34,696 bases of DNA, from contig MNYN01000040.1 in assembly GCA_001873105.1 (NCBI GenBank), positions 1-34,696 of the forward strand, read 5' to 3'. The notes beneath the pieces are model-generated. The model had not been told where the DNA came from. It did not search any database and saw only the letters and a list, made by a program, of their open reading frames with translations. Below are positions 1 to 8,222 of the stretch, piece by piece. The first letter of the stretch is position 1. Every line of letters begins with the position of its first letter. Source of the stretch: Flavobacteriaceae bacterium CG2_30_34_30 (GTDB lineage Bacteria > Bacteroidota > Bacteroidia > Flavobacteriales > Flavobacteriaceae). The position numbers and the translations under genes are program-made.

Positions 1-78
1 ACTTTGAGCTTTCATAATTGTTATTGAATTTCCAAAACGCCATCAGCATCTTATGATGCTGTTCCTGCATTTTATAAA

Positions 79-368
79 CTGGATACTGTTCTTTTATTTT
101 ACAATGCCAACCAATATATTTCCTATCTTTATAACGCCACAGGCGAGAAAATACAGGGCGGAGCGTTAAAAAACATCCCAGTGGGCTGTTTTAGCGAACG
201 AGCCAGCCTGCCGCGCGGAAAAAATTGTAAACGAAGTGAATACCATTTTTTATTAAAAACCAAGACAGTTTGTCCACCACCCATTATAGAAACGGCTTTC
301 CCTATTTTGACCATGTACTACAGTTTTTCCCCACCCCGGAGGGTTATGTAAAAAGCATTAACTCTTAA
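79..368 (+). pseudogene. RHS-repeat protein 3' remnant, broken
   Basis: Two pieces of a typical flavobacterial RHS/YD-repeat C-terminal core are visible in different frames. Frame 1 around 79-153 reads YISYLYNATGEKIQ, matching the YxYNATGxK signature of RHS repeats. Frame 3 around 282-368 reads RNGFPYFDHVLQFFPTPEGY and ends in TAA at 366-368, matching the usual D-Y-x-x-G-F-x-Y...LQFFPTxEGYV motif of the same proteins. Between them (about 157-245) lies a more GC-rich stretch with no RHS similarity and a hairpin (AAAACA at 170-175 with TGTTTT at 187-192, CCC/GGG inside). No start codon or long upstream frame is seen within the window. I infer a decayed gene end with an insertion or recombination scar. 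The family call rests on remembered motifs, not on a search. Confidence 0.5.
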
Positions 369-387
369 AAAATGTTTAACACATAAA

Positions 388-419
388 AAAAGCGGCTACT
401 TTATTACAGTGTTGCTTTT
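388..419. terminator. weak bidirectional terminator hairpin
   Basis: AAAAGC (388-393) pairs with GCTTTT (414-419) between the RHS remnant (+) and the 3' end of hemD (-). On the + strand the stem extends through two G-U pairs; on the - strand the stem is followed by a run of T. It probably serves hemD. The loop is long, so confidence is modest. Confidence 0.35.
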
Positions 420-436
420 AAATAAAGGGTAGAAAC

Positions 437-1186
437 CTATTTTTTCTTATTGGCTTCTATGATGTATTTTTCCAGAGCCATAGTCATGGAAGGGGTTTCT
501 GGTGTAGGTGCCTGTATGTCAATACGCAAACCGCTTTCAATAGCAGCTTGCCCGGTAGTGCTTCCAAAAACCGCAATGCGAGTATCATTTTGTTCAAAAT
601 CAGGAAAATTTTCAAAAAGGGACTTAATTCCCGTTGGACTGAAAAAAACTAAAATGTCATAATACACATCCTTCAAATCGGAAAGGTCACTCACTACCGT
701 TTTGTAAAAGGTGGCTTGTTTCCATTTTACTTTAAGACCGTCTAATATTTCCGGAATTTCAGGCATTAAAACATCAGAACAGGGCAAAAGAAATTTTTCG
801 GTTTTGTATTTTTTTATGATAGGGGTAAGTTCAGAAAAAGTTCGTTTTCCAACATAAATTTTTCGTTTTCTATACACTACATATTTTTGTAAATAAAAGG
901 CAACCGCTTCTGAAAGACAAAAATATTTTAAGGTATCGGGCACTTTGTATCGCATTTCTTCAGCGATTCTAAAAAAATGATCTACAGAATTTCTGCTGGT
1001 TAAAATAATGGCAGAATAGTCATGTAAATCTACTTTTTGTGCCCGAACATCTTTGCTGGAAACCCCTTCTACGTGAATAAAGGGTCTGAAATCAACCTTG
1101 ACTTTTTGTCTGTCAATGAGTTCAAAATATGGAGAATTTTCTATTATAGGTTCTGGTTGGGAAACCAAAATTGTTTTCACTTTCAT
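437..1186 (-). CDS. hemD: uroporphyrinogen-III synthase
   Basis: This 249-residue protein belongs to the HemD family, which cyclises hydroxymethylbilane with inversion of ring D to give uroporphyrinogen III in haem and sirohaem synthesis. It acts in the cytosol. The start MKVKTILVSQPEP and the following ENSPYFELIDRQKVKVDFRP segment are characteristic of the Bacteroidota branch of the family. Later landmarks are LTSRNSVDHFF near residues 62-72, the second-domain segment FFSPTGIKSLFENF near 181-194 and AVFGSTTGQAAIESGL near 205-220, where the family has its conserved phosphate-contacting Ser/Thr residues. The protein length is normal for the family. The gene lies 30 bases downstream of the DUF4271 gene on the same strand, so the two are likely co-transcribed. 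Sequence identity in this family is low, but the motifs agree well. Confidence 0.88.
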   Translation of the reverse strand: MKVKTILVSQPEPIIENSPYFELIDRQKVKVDFRPFIHVEGVSSKDVRAQKVDLHDYSAIILTSRNSVDHFFRIAEEMRYKVPDTLKYFCLSEAVAFYLQKYVVYRKRKIYVGKRTFSELTPIIKKYKTEKFLLPCSDVLMPEIPEILDGLKVKWKQATFYKTVVSDLSDLKDVYYDILVFFSPTGIKSLFENFPDFEQNDTRIAVFGSTTGQAAIESGLRIDIQAPTPETPSMTMALEKYIIEANKKK

Positions 1187-1216
1187 AAACCTGGTTTTAA
1201 TTATTGAATTTTCAAA

Positions 1217-1870
1217 CTAAACAATTGCCTTGTAAAGGATGAGATAGGGTGAAATTTCAAGAGCGCAAAGATATAAAATAAAATAAAAAAAACGGGCGAT
1301 TATAAACTTTTCATTGGTTCGGTAAGTATAAAACAAAGACAATAGGTTGACCAAAAGGAGTATTAATATAAGGATAAGCAGCAATAGAGGACTTTGCGGA
1401 AGGGTATATAGAAATAAAATATTTATTCCTAATAAAAAAATTCCCATAAGGTTTCTATAGCTTAATTTATGGTATAGATAGATTTCTAAATACTCGTCAA
1501 AAGAAAATAGGTTAGCAATAATTTTTTCAATATAAAATTTAACCCCTAAAAATAAGGTGTAGTATGAAACGATTTGAAGATAGAGCAAGACTCCTTGCGT
1601 TTTAAATTCATTAAAAAAAACGGTAATGAGAAAATACAAAAAAATAGATACAGAAAGAATTTGCACTAGAAGCAATAAAACATTAAAAGTGCTAAAAATT
1701 GTCCGGTTTTTGCCGTGAACTAAAAAGTATTTATTTGAAATGGGGAGTAAAAGTAACTCATTAAACCTATTGCTGTTTATTAATTTTGCAGCTGTTAAAA
1801 GAATTAAGCACAGAATTACTACTAAGGTAATCCAATCCATAGTGTTATTATTTCTTATGATTTGTTCCAA
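1217..1870 (-). CDS. DUF4271 integral membrane protein
   Basis: This 217-residue, very hydrophobic protein shows about six predicted membrane segments: near residues 12-28, 55-85, 95-115, 140-158, 160-180 and 190-212. It fits the DUF4271 family, found in Bacteroidota and commonly next to hemD. Its function is unknown. I kept the first ATG (MEQIIRNNNTMDW); the ATG ten codons later is an alternative. Upstream on the minus strand a TAGATTTG box preceded by TTG lies 20-46 bases before the start, which agrees with this gene leading a hemD operon. The hemD link suggests, but does not prove, a link to tetrapyrrole metabolism or the membrane. Confidence 0.75.
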   Translation of the reverse strand: MEQIIRNNNTMDWITLVVILCLILLTAAKLINSNRFNELLLLPISNKYFLVHGKNRTIFSTFNVLLLLVQILSVSIFLYFLITVFFNEFKTQGVLLYLQIVSYYTLFLGVKFYIEKIIANLFSFDEYLEIYLYHKLSYRNLMGIFLLGINILFLYTLPQSPLLLLILILILLLVNLLSLFYTYRTNEKFIIARFFYFILYLCALEISPYLILYKAIV

Positions 1871-1889
1871 AGGATTCTATTTATTGATG

Positions 1890-1916
1890 CAAATCTAAAG
1901 CAATTTAAGGAAGCAA
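1890..1916 (-). promoter_or_regulatory. flavobacterial promoter for DUF4271-hemD
   Basis: On the minus strand TTG (1916-1914) is followed after 16 bases by TAGATTTG (1897-1890). This matches the Bacteroidota -33/-7 consensus TTG...TAnnTTTG apart from slightly short spacing. It lies 20 bases before the ATG. Confidence 0.45.
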
Positions 1917-1954
1917 TAGGAAAATTTTGGGAGTCTTTTATGTATAAAAATGAG

Positions 1955-1962
1955 TACATTTG
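1955..1962 (+). promoter_or_regulatory. -7 box TACATTTG before glycosyltransferase
   Basis: TACATTTG matches TAnnTTTG exactly and lies 16 bases before the ATG. The nearest upstream TTG (1927-1929) is 25 bases away, a little further than the consensus. Confidence 0.4.
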
Positions 1963-1978
1963 CTCAAAATTTTAAGGA

Positions 1979-2710
1979 ATGCCCGAGGCAATTGTCGTCA
2001 TACCAACTTTCAATGAAATTGAAAACATAGAGCGTTTGATTAGAAATATTTTTTCATTACAACGCGGGTTTGAAATTTTGGTGGTGGATGATAATTCACC
2101 CGATAAAACGGCAGATAAAGTAAGGGAGCTTATCAAGGAATTTCCGGAGACATTGCATCTAGAAGTTAGAAAAGAAAAAATGGGTATAGGCACAGCATAT
2201 ATTCACGGATTTAAATGGGCATTGCAGAAAAATTATCAATATATTTTTGAAATGGATGCCGATTTTTCACACAACCCGAATGATTTAATTCGGTTGTATA
2301 ATGCCTGTGTAAAAAGAGGATTTGACATGGCTATTGGCTCCAGATACGTCGATGGTGTAAATGTAGTGAATTGGCCAATGAGCCGAGTGCTACTGTCTTG
2401 GGGGGCATCAAAATATGTTAACATAATTACCAGAATGCCAATTTGCGATACTACAGCAGGATTTATTTGTTACCATCGTAGGGTATTAGAAAAAATAAAT
2501 TTAGATAAAATACATTTTGTTGGGTATGCCTTTCAAATTGAAATGAAATTTAAGGCTTACTTAAGCAAATTTAAAATAATTGAAGTTCCTGTAATCTTTA
2601 CAGACCGAACTAAAGGCGAATCAAAAATGAGTGGGAGCATCATTTCTGAGGCAATTTTTGGAGTAATAACCATGAAATTTAAAAGCCTTTTTAACCGCTA
2701 TGAAATTTAA
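1979..2710 (+). CDS. polyprenol-phosphate mannosyltransferase-like GT2
   Basis: This 243-residue GT-A glycosyltransferase of family 2 resembles dolichol/polyprenol monophosphomannose synthases. These move a sugar, usually mannose from GDP-mannose, onto a polyprenol phosphate at the cytoplasmic membrane face, providing a donor for glycan or protein glycosylation. Seen: the nucleotide-binding start AIVVIPTFNE (4-13), the acidic VVDDNSPD motif (35-42), the metal-binding DAD at 93-95 in FEMDADFSHNP, and the acceptor-region segment FTDRTKGESKMS near the C-terminus. No C-terminal membrane helices of the GtrA type are present, so it is a single-domain form. It starts 16 bases after a TAnnTTTG box and is followed three bases later by pyrC. 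The sugar donor cannot be read from the sequence. Confidence 0.85.
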   Translation: MPEAIVVIPTFNEIENIERLIRNIFSLQRGFEILVVDDNSPDKTADKVRELIKEFPETLHLEVRKEKMGIGTAYIHGFKWALQKNYQYIFEMDADFSHNPNDLIRLYNACVKRGFDMAIGSRYVDGVNVVNWPMSRVLLSWGASKYVNIITRMPICDTTAGFICYHRRVLEKINLDKIHFVGYAFQIEMKFKAYLSKFKIIEVPVIFTDRTKGESKMSGSIISEAIFGVITMKFKSLFNRYEI

Positions 2711-2713
2711 AAA

Positions 2714-4054
2714 ATGAATGTCATATTAATAAAAAATGCCAATGTGGTCAATGAAGGTACTATTTCGAATTGTGATGTACTGATAGAAAATGACTTAATT
2801 GTTGCCATAGCTGAGTCTATAAGTGCAAAATCTGCTAACACACAAATAATTGATGCTGAAGGAAAATATTTACTGCCGGGTTTAATTGATGACCAAGTGC
2901 ATTTTAGAGAGCCAGGCCTAACCCACAAAGCTACTATTGAAAGTGAATCAAAAGCGGCAGTCGCCGGGGGAATCACTTCGTATATTGAAATGCCTAATAC
3001 AATCCCTCAAGCTACTACGTTAGAAAAACTGGAGGAAAAATTTGCTATAGCCGAGAAAACCTCTTGGGCAAATTATTCATTTATGTTTGGAGGCACAAAT
3101 GATAATTTAGAGGAAATTTTAAAACTAGATCCTCAAAAAGTAGCCGCAATAAAACTGTTTTTAGGGTCTTCTACAGGAAACATGTTAGTAAATGACCCTA
3201 AAGTTTTGGAAGCCATTTTTTCAAAAACCAATATGCTCATTGCTACGCATTGTGAAGACGAAGCCACCATCCAAAAAAATCTTCAAATACATTTAGAAAA
3301 ATATGGTGAAGACATCCCTATATTTTGTCACCCAAACATAAGAAGCGAAGAAGCGTGTTATCTTTCTTCCTCCTATGCTGTAGCTTTAGCTAAAAAAACG
3401 GGTGCAAGACTTCATGTTTTTCATCTTTCTACGGCTAAAGAAACCAAGTTGTTTAGCAACAAATTGCCTTTGGCCAAAAAAAAGATTACTGCTGAGGTAT
3501 GCATACATCACCTTTGGTTTACCGAAGAAGATTATAAAACAAAAGGCACTTTAATTAAATGGAATCCTGCCATAAAAACCATAAAAGATAGAGAGGCTTT
3601 ATGGGAAGCACTTCTTGATGACCGCATAGATGTTGTTGCCACAGACCATGCTCCACACACTTTAGAGGAAAAAAAAGAAACATACACAAAAGCCCCTTCC
3701 GGAGGCCCACTTGTACAACACGCACTAGTGGCGATGCTTGAAAACTACCACCGCGGTAAAATTTCATTAGAAAAAATTGTAGAAAAAATGTGCCATAATC
3801 CCGCAATCCTTTTTCAAATTAAAAATAGAGGATTTATTAAAAAAGGATATAAAGCAGATTTGGTGTTAGTTGATTTACATTCGCCTTGGGCTGTAAAAAA
3901 AGACAATATTTTGTACAAATGCGGTTGGTCGCCATTTGACGGATATACGTTTACCTCAAGAGTAACACATACTTTGGTAAATGGAAAATTGGTGTATAAC
4001 AATTTTAAATTCATACATTCCCCAAATGCAGAACGGCTTGAATTTAATAGATAA
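2714..4054 (+). CDS. pyrC: dihydroorotase
   Basis: This 446-residue amidohydrolase is a class I dihydroorotase, interconverting carbamoyl-aspartate and dihydroorotate in pyrimidine synthesis. Seen in order: the metal/substrate motif DDQVHFREPG (59-68), the lysine expected to be carboxylated at K147 in AIKLFLGSSTG, ligand H179 in ATHCEDE, H237 in HVFHLST, and the catalytic D311 in ATDHAPH. The first histidine of the usual HxH metal pair is glutamine here (Q61-V-H63). As far as I recall, Bacteroidota enzymes share this change, so it is probably not inactivating. The start is only three bases after the glycosyltransferase stop, which implies one operon. An allantoinase or hydantoinase identity is less likely because FREPG and TDHAPH are dihydroorotase hallmarks. 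Confidence 0.9.
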   Translation: MNVILIKNANVVNEGTISNCDVLIENDLIVAIAESISAKSANTQIIDAEGKYLLPGLIDDQVHFREPGLTHKATIESESKAAVAGGITSYIEMPNTIPQATTLEKLEEKFAIAEKTSWANYSFMFGGTNDNLEEILKLDPQKVAAIKLFLGSSTGNMLVNDPKVLEAIFSKTNMLIATHCEDEATIQKNLQIHLEKYGEDIPIFCHPNIRSEEACYLSSSYAVALAKKTGARLHVFHLSTAKETKLFSNKLPLAKKKITAEVCIHHLWFTEEDYKTKGTLIKWNPAIKTIKDREALWEALLDDRIDVVATDHAPHTLEEKKETYTKAPSGGPLVQHALVAMLENYHRGKISLEKIVEKMCHNPAILFQIKNRGFIKKGYKADLVLVDLHSPWAVKKDNILYKCGWSPFDGYTFTSRVTHTLVNGKLVYNNFKFIHSPNAERLEFNR

Positions 4055-4079
4055 ATGGGTTACAAACTATAAAACTAAT

Positions 4080-4535
4080 ATGAAAAAGCATCTTATTTTC
4101 CTATGGATTAGTTTTTCCTTTTTAGGATGTCAAAATGTGGAATACCCCAAAAAACCTAAGAACTTAATTCCCGAAGATAAGATGGTTGAAATAATGACCG
4201 ATATCCAACTTTTTCATACCGCAAAATCCTACAACCGAAATCCACTTCAAAAATCAGGACTGTCTCCTTACCATTATATTTATGAAAAACATAATATAGA
4301 TAGCTTACAGTTTGTAACAAGCAATACCTATTATGGATCAAATCTTAAAATATACGGCACACTTTACAGTAGAGTAAAAGAGGGCTTAGAAGTTAAAAAA
4401 GCTAAAATAGACTCCATTCTTGCAAAAGAAAAAAGAATAAAAGATTCCATAAAAATAATTACAGATTCGCTTCGATTATTAGAAATAGAAAAACCGATTC
4501 TTCCTGTTTCTACAGAGCTGAAAAAGTCTGAATAA
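4080..4535 (+). CDS. DUF4296 lipoprotein
   Basis: This 151-residue protein starts with a lipoprotein signal peptide, MKKHLIFLWISFSFLGC, with the lipobox cysteine at residue 17. After it comes LIPEDKMVEIMTDIQLFHTA, the typical opening of DUF4296, and then a charged, probably coiled-coil C-terminus rich in K, E and D-S. I chose the ATG at 4080; the longer frame from 3981 would hide the signal peptide inside the protein and overlap pyrC by 74 bases. The gene is 25 bases after pyrC and likely ends that operon. Its stop lies one base from the stop of the convergent SDR gene. The function of DUF4296 is unknown; these are envelope lipoproteins of Bacteroidota. Confidence 0.78.
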   Translation: MKKHLIFLWISFSFLGCQNVEYPKKPKNLIPEDKMVEIMTDIQLFHTAKSYNRNPLQKSGLSPYHYIYEKHNIDSLQFVTSNTYYGSNLKIYGTLYSRVKEGLEVKKAKIDSILAKEKRIKDSIKIITDSLRLLEIEKPILPVSTELKKSE

Positions 4536-4536
4536 C

Positions 4537-5550
4537 TTATAAAAAATTTGTTTTTTTAAAGTTTGAAACGGTATTTATAATGGTTTCATGTAAGGAAATA
4601 AATGTGTAACCAAGGGCATTTTTTATTTTTTGATTGTTGTAATGTTTTTTTGAAACCATTGCATTGGCAGTACTTTTAAAAAGATTTTGCCTGCTTCCCG
4701 TTAGCGCACTTTTTAAAAAATCAAGTTTCCAACCTAAAGTTAGCATCCACGATTTTAGTTCTATTTTTGGTGGATTTTTACCAAAAGCTAACGCCATAAT
4801 GGAGAGCAATTTTTTATAGGAAATGTTTTCTGAAACTAAAATAAAACGTTCGTTTTTAATAGGACTTTCCATTAATTGAATACAAATGTTTACTACATCC
4901 CGTACATCTACAAAACCCATTTCGCCATTGGCAAAAAAAGGTTGCCCTTTATTCACTTTTGAAAATATAGCACCTGTACCTGAATTCCAAAATCCACTGC
5001 CTAAAATAACTCCCGGATTTACAATTACAGTAGCCAGACCTTCTTGTGCTCCTCTCCAAACTTCCATTTCTGCTCCATATTTTGTTATGGAATAATCACT
5101 GTTTTCGGCATCTGGATTCCAAGGCAAATCTTCATGAATAAGCTGCAAGTGTTCGCTATTTCCAAGTGTAGCAACACTACTAATGTGGCACAATTTTTTT
5201 ATCGCAAAGAATAAAGAAAGGTTCACGACATTTGCAGTACCTTCAATATTCGATTTTTTAAGTTTGTAAAAATGTTTTGGGTGAAAACTAACATAAGCCG
5301 CCGCATGATACACTTTTTCAACACCTTCAAAAGCCAGTGTCAATGCTGGAATATCGGTAAGGTTGGCTTCTACCCATTCAATTTTATTGAAAAGAGGTTC
5401 CCAATTTTCGGTATAATAAGAAAATACCTGCTTTACCGAAGCAAAATCACTTGTTGTTCTGTGAATAGCTCTTACTTTGTTTCCTTCTTTAAGCAGGGAA
5501 TAGAGCAGATGTGCTCCTACTAAGCCTGTGCCTCCGGTTACTAAAATCAT
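4537..5550 (-). CDS. NAD-dependent epimerase/dehydratase-type extended SDR
   Basis: This 337-residue extended short-chain dehydrogenase/reductase has the Rossmann motif VTGGTGLVGAHLL (4-16), a conserved YHAAAYVSF segment near residues 81-89, a catalytic Ser in HISSVATLG and the catalytic pair Y-x-x-x-K in DYSITKYGAE near residues 152-161. NPGVILG and GFVDVRDVV are typical of the dihydroflavonol reductase/3-beta-HSD-like subgroup. Substrate is unknown; sugar-nucleotide or hydrophobic alcohol oxidoreduction is possible. It is monocistronic and convergent with the DUF4296 gene, with only one base between stop codons, and divergent from tyrS. Confidence 0.82.
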   Translation of the reverse strand: MILVTGGTGLVGAHLLYSLLKEGNKVRAIHRTTSDFASVKQVFSYYTENWEPLFNKIEWVEANLTDIPALTLAFEGVEKVYHAAAYVSFHPKHFYKLKKSNIEGTANVVNLSLFFAIKKLCHISSVATLGNSEHLQLIHEDLPWNPDAENSDYSITKYGAEMEVWRGAQEGLATVIVNPGVILGSGFWNSGTGAIFSKVNKGQPFFANGEMGFVDVRDVVNICIQLMESPIKNERFILVSENISYKKLLSIMALAFGKNPPKIELKSWMLTLGWKLDFLKSALTGSRQNLFKSTANAMVSKKHYNNQKIKNALGYTFISLHETIINTVSNFKKTNFL

Positions 5551-5603
5551 AGCACTAAAATACTCTTTTTTCTTTTTGTGCTTCTTCTTTTAAGCGATAA
5601 ATC

Positions 5604-5611
5604 TATCTTTG
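5604..5611 (+). promoter_or_regulatory. -7 box TATCTTTG before tyrS
   Basis: TATCTTTG is an exact TAnnTTTG box 16 bases before the tyrS ATG. A TTG at 5576-5578 lies 25 bases upstream, beyond ideal spacing. Confidence 0.45.
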
Positions 5612-5627
5612 CAAAAAAAGTATTCAA

Positions 5628-6923
5628 ATGCACAAAAATTTTGTAGAAGAATTGCAATGGAGAGGCATGATTCATGATGTGATGCCCGGAACAGAAGAAC
5701 ATCTTATGGGAGCTATGCGCTCTGCTTATGTGGGTATAGATCCTACGGCAGATTCCTTACACATAGGTCACCTTGTTAGTATAATGATGTTGCGCCATTT
5801 TCAGCTATGTGGGCATAAACCGTATTCTTTAGTTGGGGGTGCCACGGGCATGATAGGCGATCCTTCCGGAAAATCAAAAGAGAGAAATTTACTGGATGAA
5901 GAAACTTTGCACCACAATCAAAATGCTATAAAAGAGCAACTTTCCAGATTTTTAGAATTTGATGGCAATGCAAAAAATGCAGCAGTTTTAGTGAATAATT
6001 ACGACTGGATGAAAAATTTTACCTTTTTAGAATTTATTCGTGACGTAGGAAAACACATTACCGTTAATTATATGATGGCAAAAGATTCTGTAAAAAAACG
6101 ATTGACCGGGGATGCTTCAGAAGGGATGTCCTTTACGGAATTCACATACCAATTAGTGCAAGGATATGATTTTTTACACCTGTTTAGAGAATATAATTGT
6201 ACCCTTGAAATGGGAGGAAGTGATCAGTGGGGAAACATCACTACCGGAACAGAAATGATTAGACGCATTGCAAATGGAAAAGGGTATGCATTAACCTGTC
6301 CATTAATCACTAAAGCAGATGGATCTAAATTTGGAAAATCAGAAGGAGGAAATATATGGCTGGATGCTAATCGAACTTCTCCATATAAATTTTATCAGTA
6401 TTGGCTGAACACTAGCGATGAGGATGCGGCAAAATATATAAAAATATTTACCCTATTAAATAAAAATGAAATAGAAGTTTTGTTAAATGAACATTCTGAA
6501 GCACCTCATTTACGCATTTTACAAAAACGATTAGCAGACGAAGTGACAACGATGGTACACTCTGAAGAAGAGTTACATAATGCCATTTCAGCATCCTCTA
6601 TTTTATTTGGAAACTCTACTTCAAAAGATTTGAAAACATTGAACGAAACCACTTTTTTAGATGTTTTTGAAGGCGTGACGCAGGCCAAAATTTCAAGAGA
6701 AAGCATTTCAAAAGGAGTTGAGATCATTGCCGCTTTAGCAGAAAACACAGGATTTTTAAAATCGAATAGCGAAGCAAGAAGAGCATTAAAAGAAAATTCA
6801 ATTTCGGTAAATAAAGAAAAGGTGGAAGAAGGATATATCATTACAGAAAGCGATTTGATTAATAATCAATTTGTGCTGCTGCAACGAGGTAAGAAAAATT
6901 ACTTTATTATAAAAGTGGTATAA
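5628..6923 (+). CDS. tyrS: tyrosine--tRNA ligase
   Basis: This 431-residue class I aminoacyl-tRNA synthetase activates tyrosine with ATP and charges tRNA-Tyr. Seen: the HIGH motif at residues 45-48 (SLHIGHLVS), the tyrosine-pocket segments [10 protein letters not shown] and GGSDQWGNI, the KMSKS-type loop KFGKS at 234-238, and a C-terminal S4 RNA-binding domain from about 365 onward ([17 protein letters not shown]). Length and layout match the bacterial TyrRS form with HIGH/KFGKS. The gene stands alone, with the SDR divergent on one side and the LuxE-family gene convergent on the other. No T-box leader is visible before it, as expected in this phylum. Confidence 0.96.
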   Translation: MHKNFVEELQWRGMIHDVMPGTEEHLMGAMRSAYVGIDPTADSLHIGHLVSIMMLRHFQLCGHKPYSLVGGATGMIGDPSGKSKERNLLDEETLHHNQNAIKEQLSRFLEFDGNAKNAAVLVNNYDWMKNFTFLEFIRDVGKHITVNYMMAKDSVKKRLTGDASEGMSFTEFTYQLVQGYDFLHLFREYNCTLEMGGSDQWGNITTGTEMIRRIANGKGYALTCPLITKADGSKFGKSEGGNIWLDANRTSPYKFYQYWLNTSDEDAAKYIKIFTLLNKNEIEVLLNEHSEAPHLRILQKRLADEVTTMVHSEEELHNAISASSILFGNSTSKDLKTLNETTFLDVFEGVTQAKISRESISKGVEIIAALAENTGFLKSNSEARRALKENSISVNKEKVEEGYIITESDLINNQFVLLQRGKKNYFIIKVV

Positions 6924-6930
6924 AAAAAGA

Positions 6931-6982
6931 AACCCTGGAGCGTTTGGTTACTCCTAGGGCTTCTACCAACTAACTAACCAAA
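6931..6982 (+). ncRNA. candidate H-type pseudoknot RNA after tyrS
   Basis: Eight bases after the tyrS stop the sequence can form two interlocked stems. Stem 1 pairs CCCTGGAG (6933-6940) with CTCCTAGGG (6951-6959), eight pairs with one bulged T. Its ten-base loop contains TTTGGTTA (6943-6950), which is perfectly complementary to TAACCAAA at 6975-6982 (stem 2, eight pairs). The loops are 2, 0 and 15 bases long, a standard coaxially stacked pseudoknot layout. There is no clear T-run after it, so it is not a plain terminator. It could be a 3'-UTR element of tyrS or a separate small RNA. The pairing is seen; RNA function is inferred. It could equally act on the minus strand, downstream of the LuxE-family gene. 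Confidence 0.45.
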
Positions 6983-7149
6983 TCATGTTCCATCTTAGCA
7001 TGTAACTATTCGGGAAATATTATTTTTTACTTAATTTTTGTAAGCAATCTATTTTATAAGACCTAAGTCTAATGAACTTGTGTTTCATTACAATTTTAAG
7101 AAAAATATAACATATTATTTTTTGAGAAAAAGTTTTTTGCGAAGAAATA

Positions 7150-8124
7150 TTAAAGAATCAACAGGTTGCAGCCCCTGATATCACTGGTGTCAAAGCGGCC
7201 AATAACCTCAAAAGTACCGTTAGGAAATACTTTGCCTAAATCTTGTGTGGCGATAAACGAGCAGGAATTTCTATTAGCAAGATCAATAATGTTAATGCCT
7301 CCGGTTTGGTTTTTTACTAAGGAAAAAGGATCTTCTGGATCGCGAGTAAGTACTTTCATCCATGATGGACATTCAAAAATACCGTTTTCTTTAGAATAGG
7401 CTTGTGATAGTAACTCGGTCATGCCATATTCACTATGAATTTGAGATACGCCAAAACCATTTTTCAAGATAGTATGCAAATCGTCTCTCACAAGCTCTTT
7501 GCGTTTTCCTTTCATGCCTCCTGTTTCCATTATAATAGTATTTTTTAGATGGAAGGAATGTTTTTCAATTACATCTAAAAGTGCAAAGGACACGCCAATT
7601 AGCAGTGTTTTTTGACCACTTTCTTCCAGAATATGAATTTTTTCAACAAGCGCATCTAATTGATGTAAATAAAAACCACTATGTGAATTACAGCTTTTTT
7701 CAATGAGGTCATGTACCATATATATTAAGGAAGAACCATCTCTTTCCAAATAAGAGGGTAGTAAGCCTAAAATAGCATACTCTTCTATATTTCCATAAAA
7801 TTGTTGAAAAGCGGCGAGGTAGCTTTTTTTATACAGTGAAACATCAGTTACATAATGTTTGCTGGTTTGCATCCCTGTAGTTCCGCTGCTGGAAAATACA
7901 ATTTCAGCTTGCTGCTTAGAGGAATTTACTTTATGTGATTTAAAAAAGGATATAGGTAAAAAAGGTATTTCTTCTATTTCCTTAATATCACTTGGATTTT
8001 TATATAACAAATCGCAAAATGAACGGTACACAACATTATGCTCAAATTGGTGTTGAAAAACTTCTAGAGCGTTGGATTTAAAATCACTTGCAGAGGTTAT
8101 TGAAAAAATAGATTCCGGAAGCAT
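7150..8124 (-). CDS. LuxE/PaaK-family acyl-protein synthetase-like enzyme
   Basis: This 324-residue protein fits the LuxE acyl-protein synthetase family within the adenylate-forming (ANL-like) enzymes, which activate a carboxylic acid as acyl-AMP and move it to a cysteine or other acceptor. Seen: the ATP/phosphate loop VFSSSGTTGMQTSKHY near residues 77-92, ETGGMKGKRKEL near 202-213, and SEYGMTELLSQAY near 233-245, equivalent to the (Y/F)GxTE motif. No luxC or luxD partner lies nearby, so a bioluminescence role is unlikely. Flavobacteria often carry such stand-alone genes, and the natural substrate is unknown. It is convergent with tyrS; the minus-strand T9SS gene upstream ends with its own terminator, so this gene is likely transcribed separately. 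Confidence 0.72.
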   Translation of the reverse strand: MLPESIFSITSASDFKSNALEVFQHQFEHNVVYRSFCDLLYKNPSDIKEIEEIPFLPISFFKSHKVNSSKQQAEIVFSSSGTTGMQTSKHYVTDVSLYKKSYLAAFQQFYGNIEEYAILGLLPSYLERDGSSLIYMVHDLIEKSCNSHSGFYLHQLDALVEKIHILEESGQKTLLIGVSFALLDVIEKHSFHLKNTIIMETGGMKGKRKELVRDDLHTILKNGFGVSQIHSEYGMTELLSQAYSKENGIFECPSWMKVLTRDPEDPFSLVKNQTGGINIIDLANRNSCSFIATQDLGKVFPNGTFEVIGRFDTSDIRGCNLLIL

Positions 8125-8167
8125 TGAAATTTTTCTTACATTTTAATTTGGGTAAAGATACTAAAAC

Positions 8168-8198
8168 AAAAAAGCCTTCACTCAAGGTGAAAGCTTTT
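8168..8198 (-). terminator. rho-independent terminator of T9SS gene
   Basis: AAAAGCCTTCAC (8170-8181) pairs with GTGAAAGCTTTT (8187-8198), 11 of 12 positions, with a 5-base loop. On the minus strand the stem is followed by a T-rich run, so it terminates the gene at 8223-9080. Confidence 0.75.
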
Positions 8199-8222
8199 AT
8201 GAACATACTTTATTTAAAAAAC

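Noticed and set aside
129..314. Minus-strand frame of 61 residues over the RHS remnant
   Set aside because: It lies opposite the RHS motifs and covers the GC-rich insert; no domain or start signal supports it.
3981..4079. Longer start for the DUF4296 lipoprotein
   Set aside because: It would bury the signal peptide and lipobox and overlap pyrC; the ATG at 4080 fits a lipoprotein.
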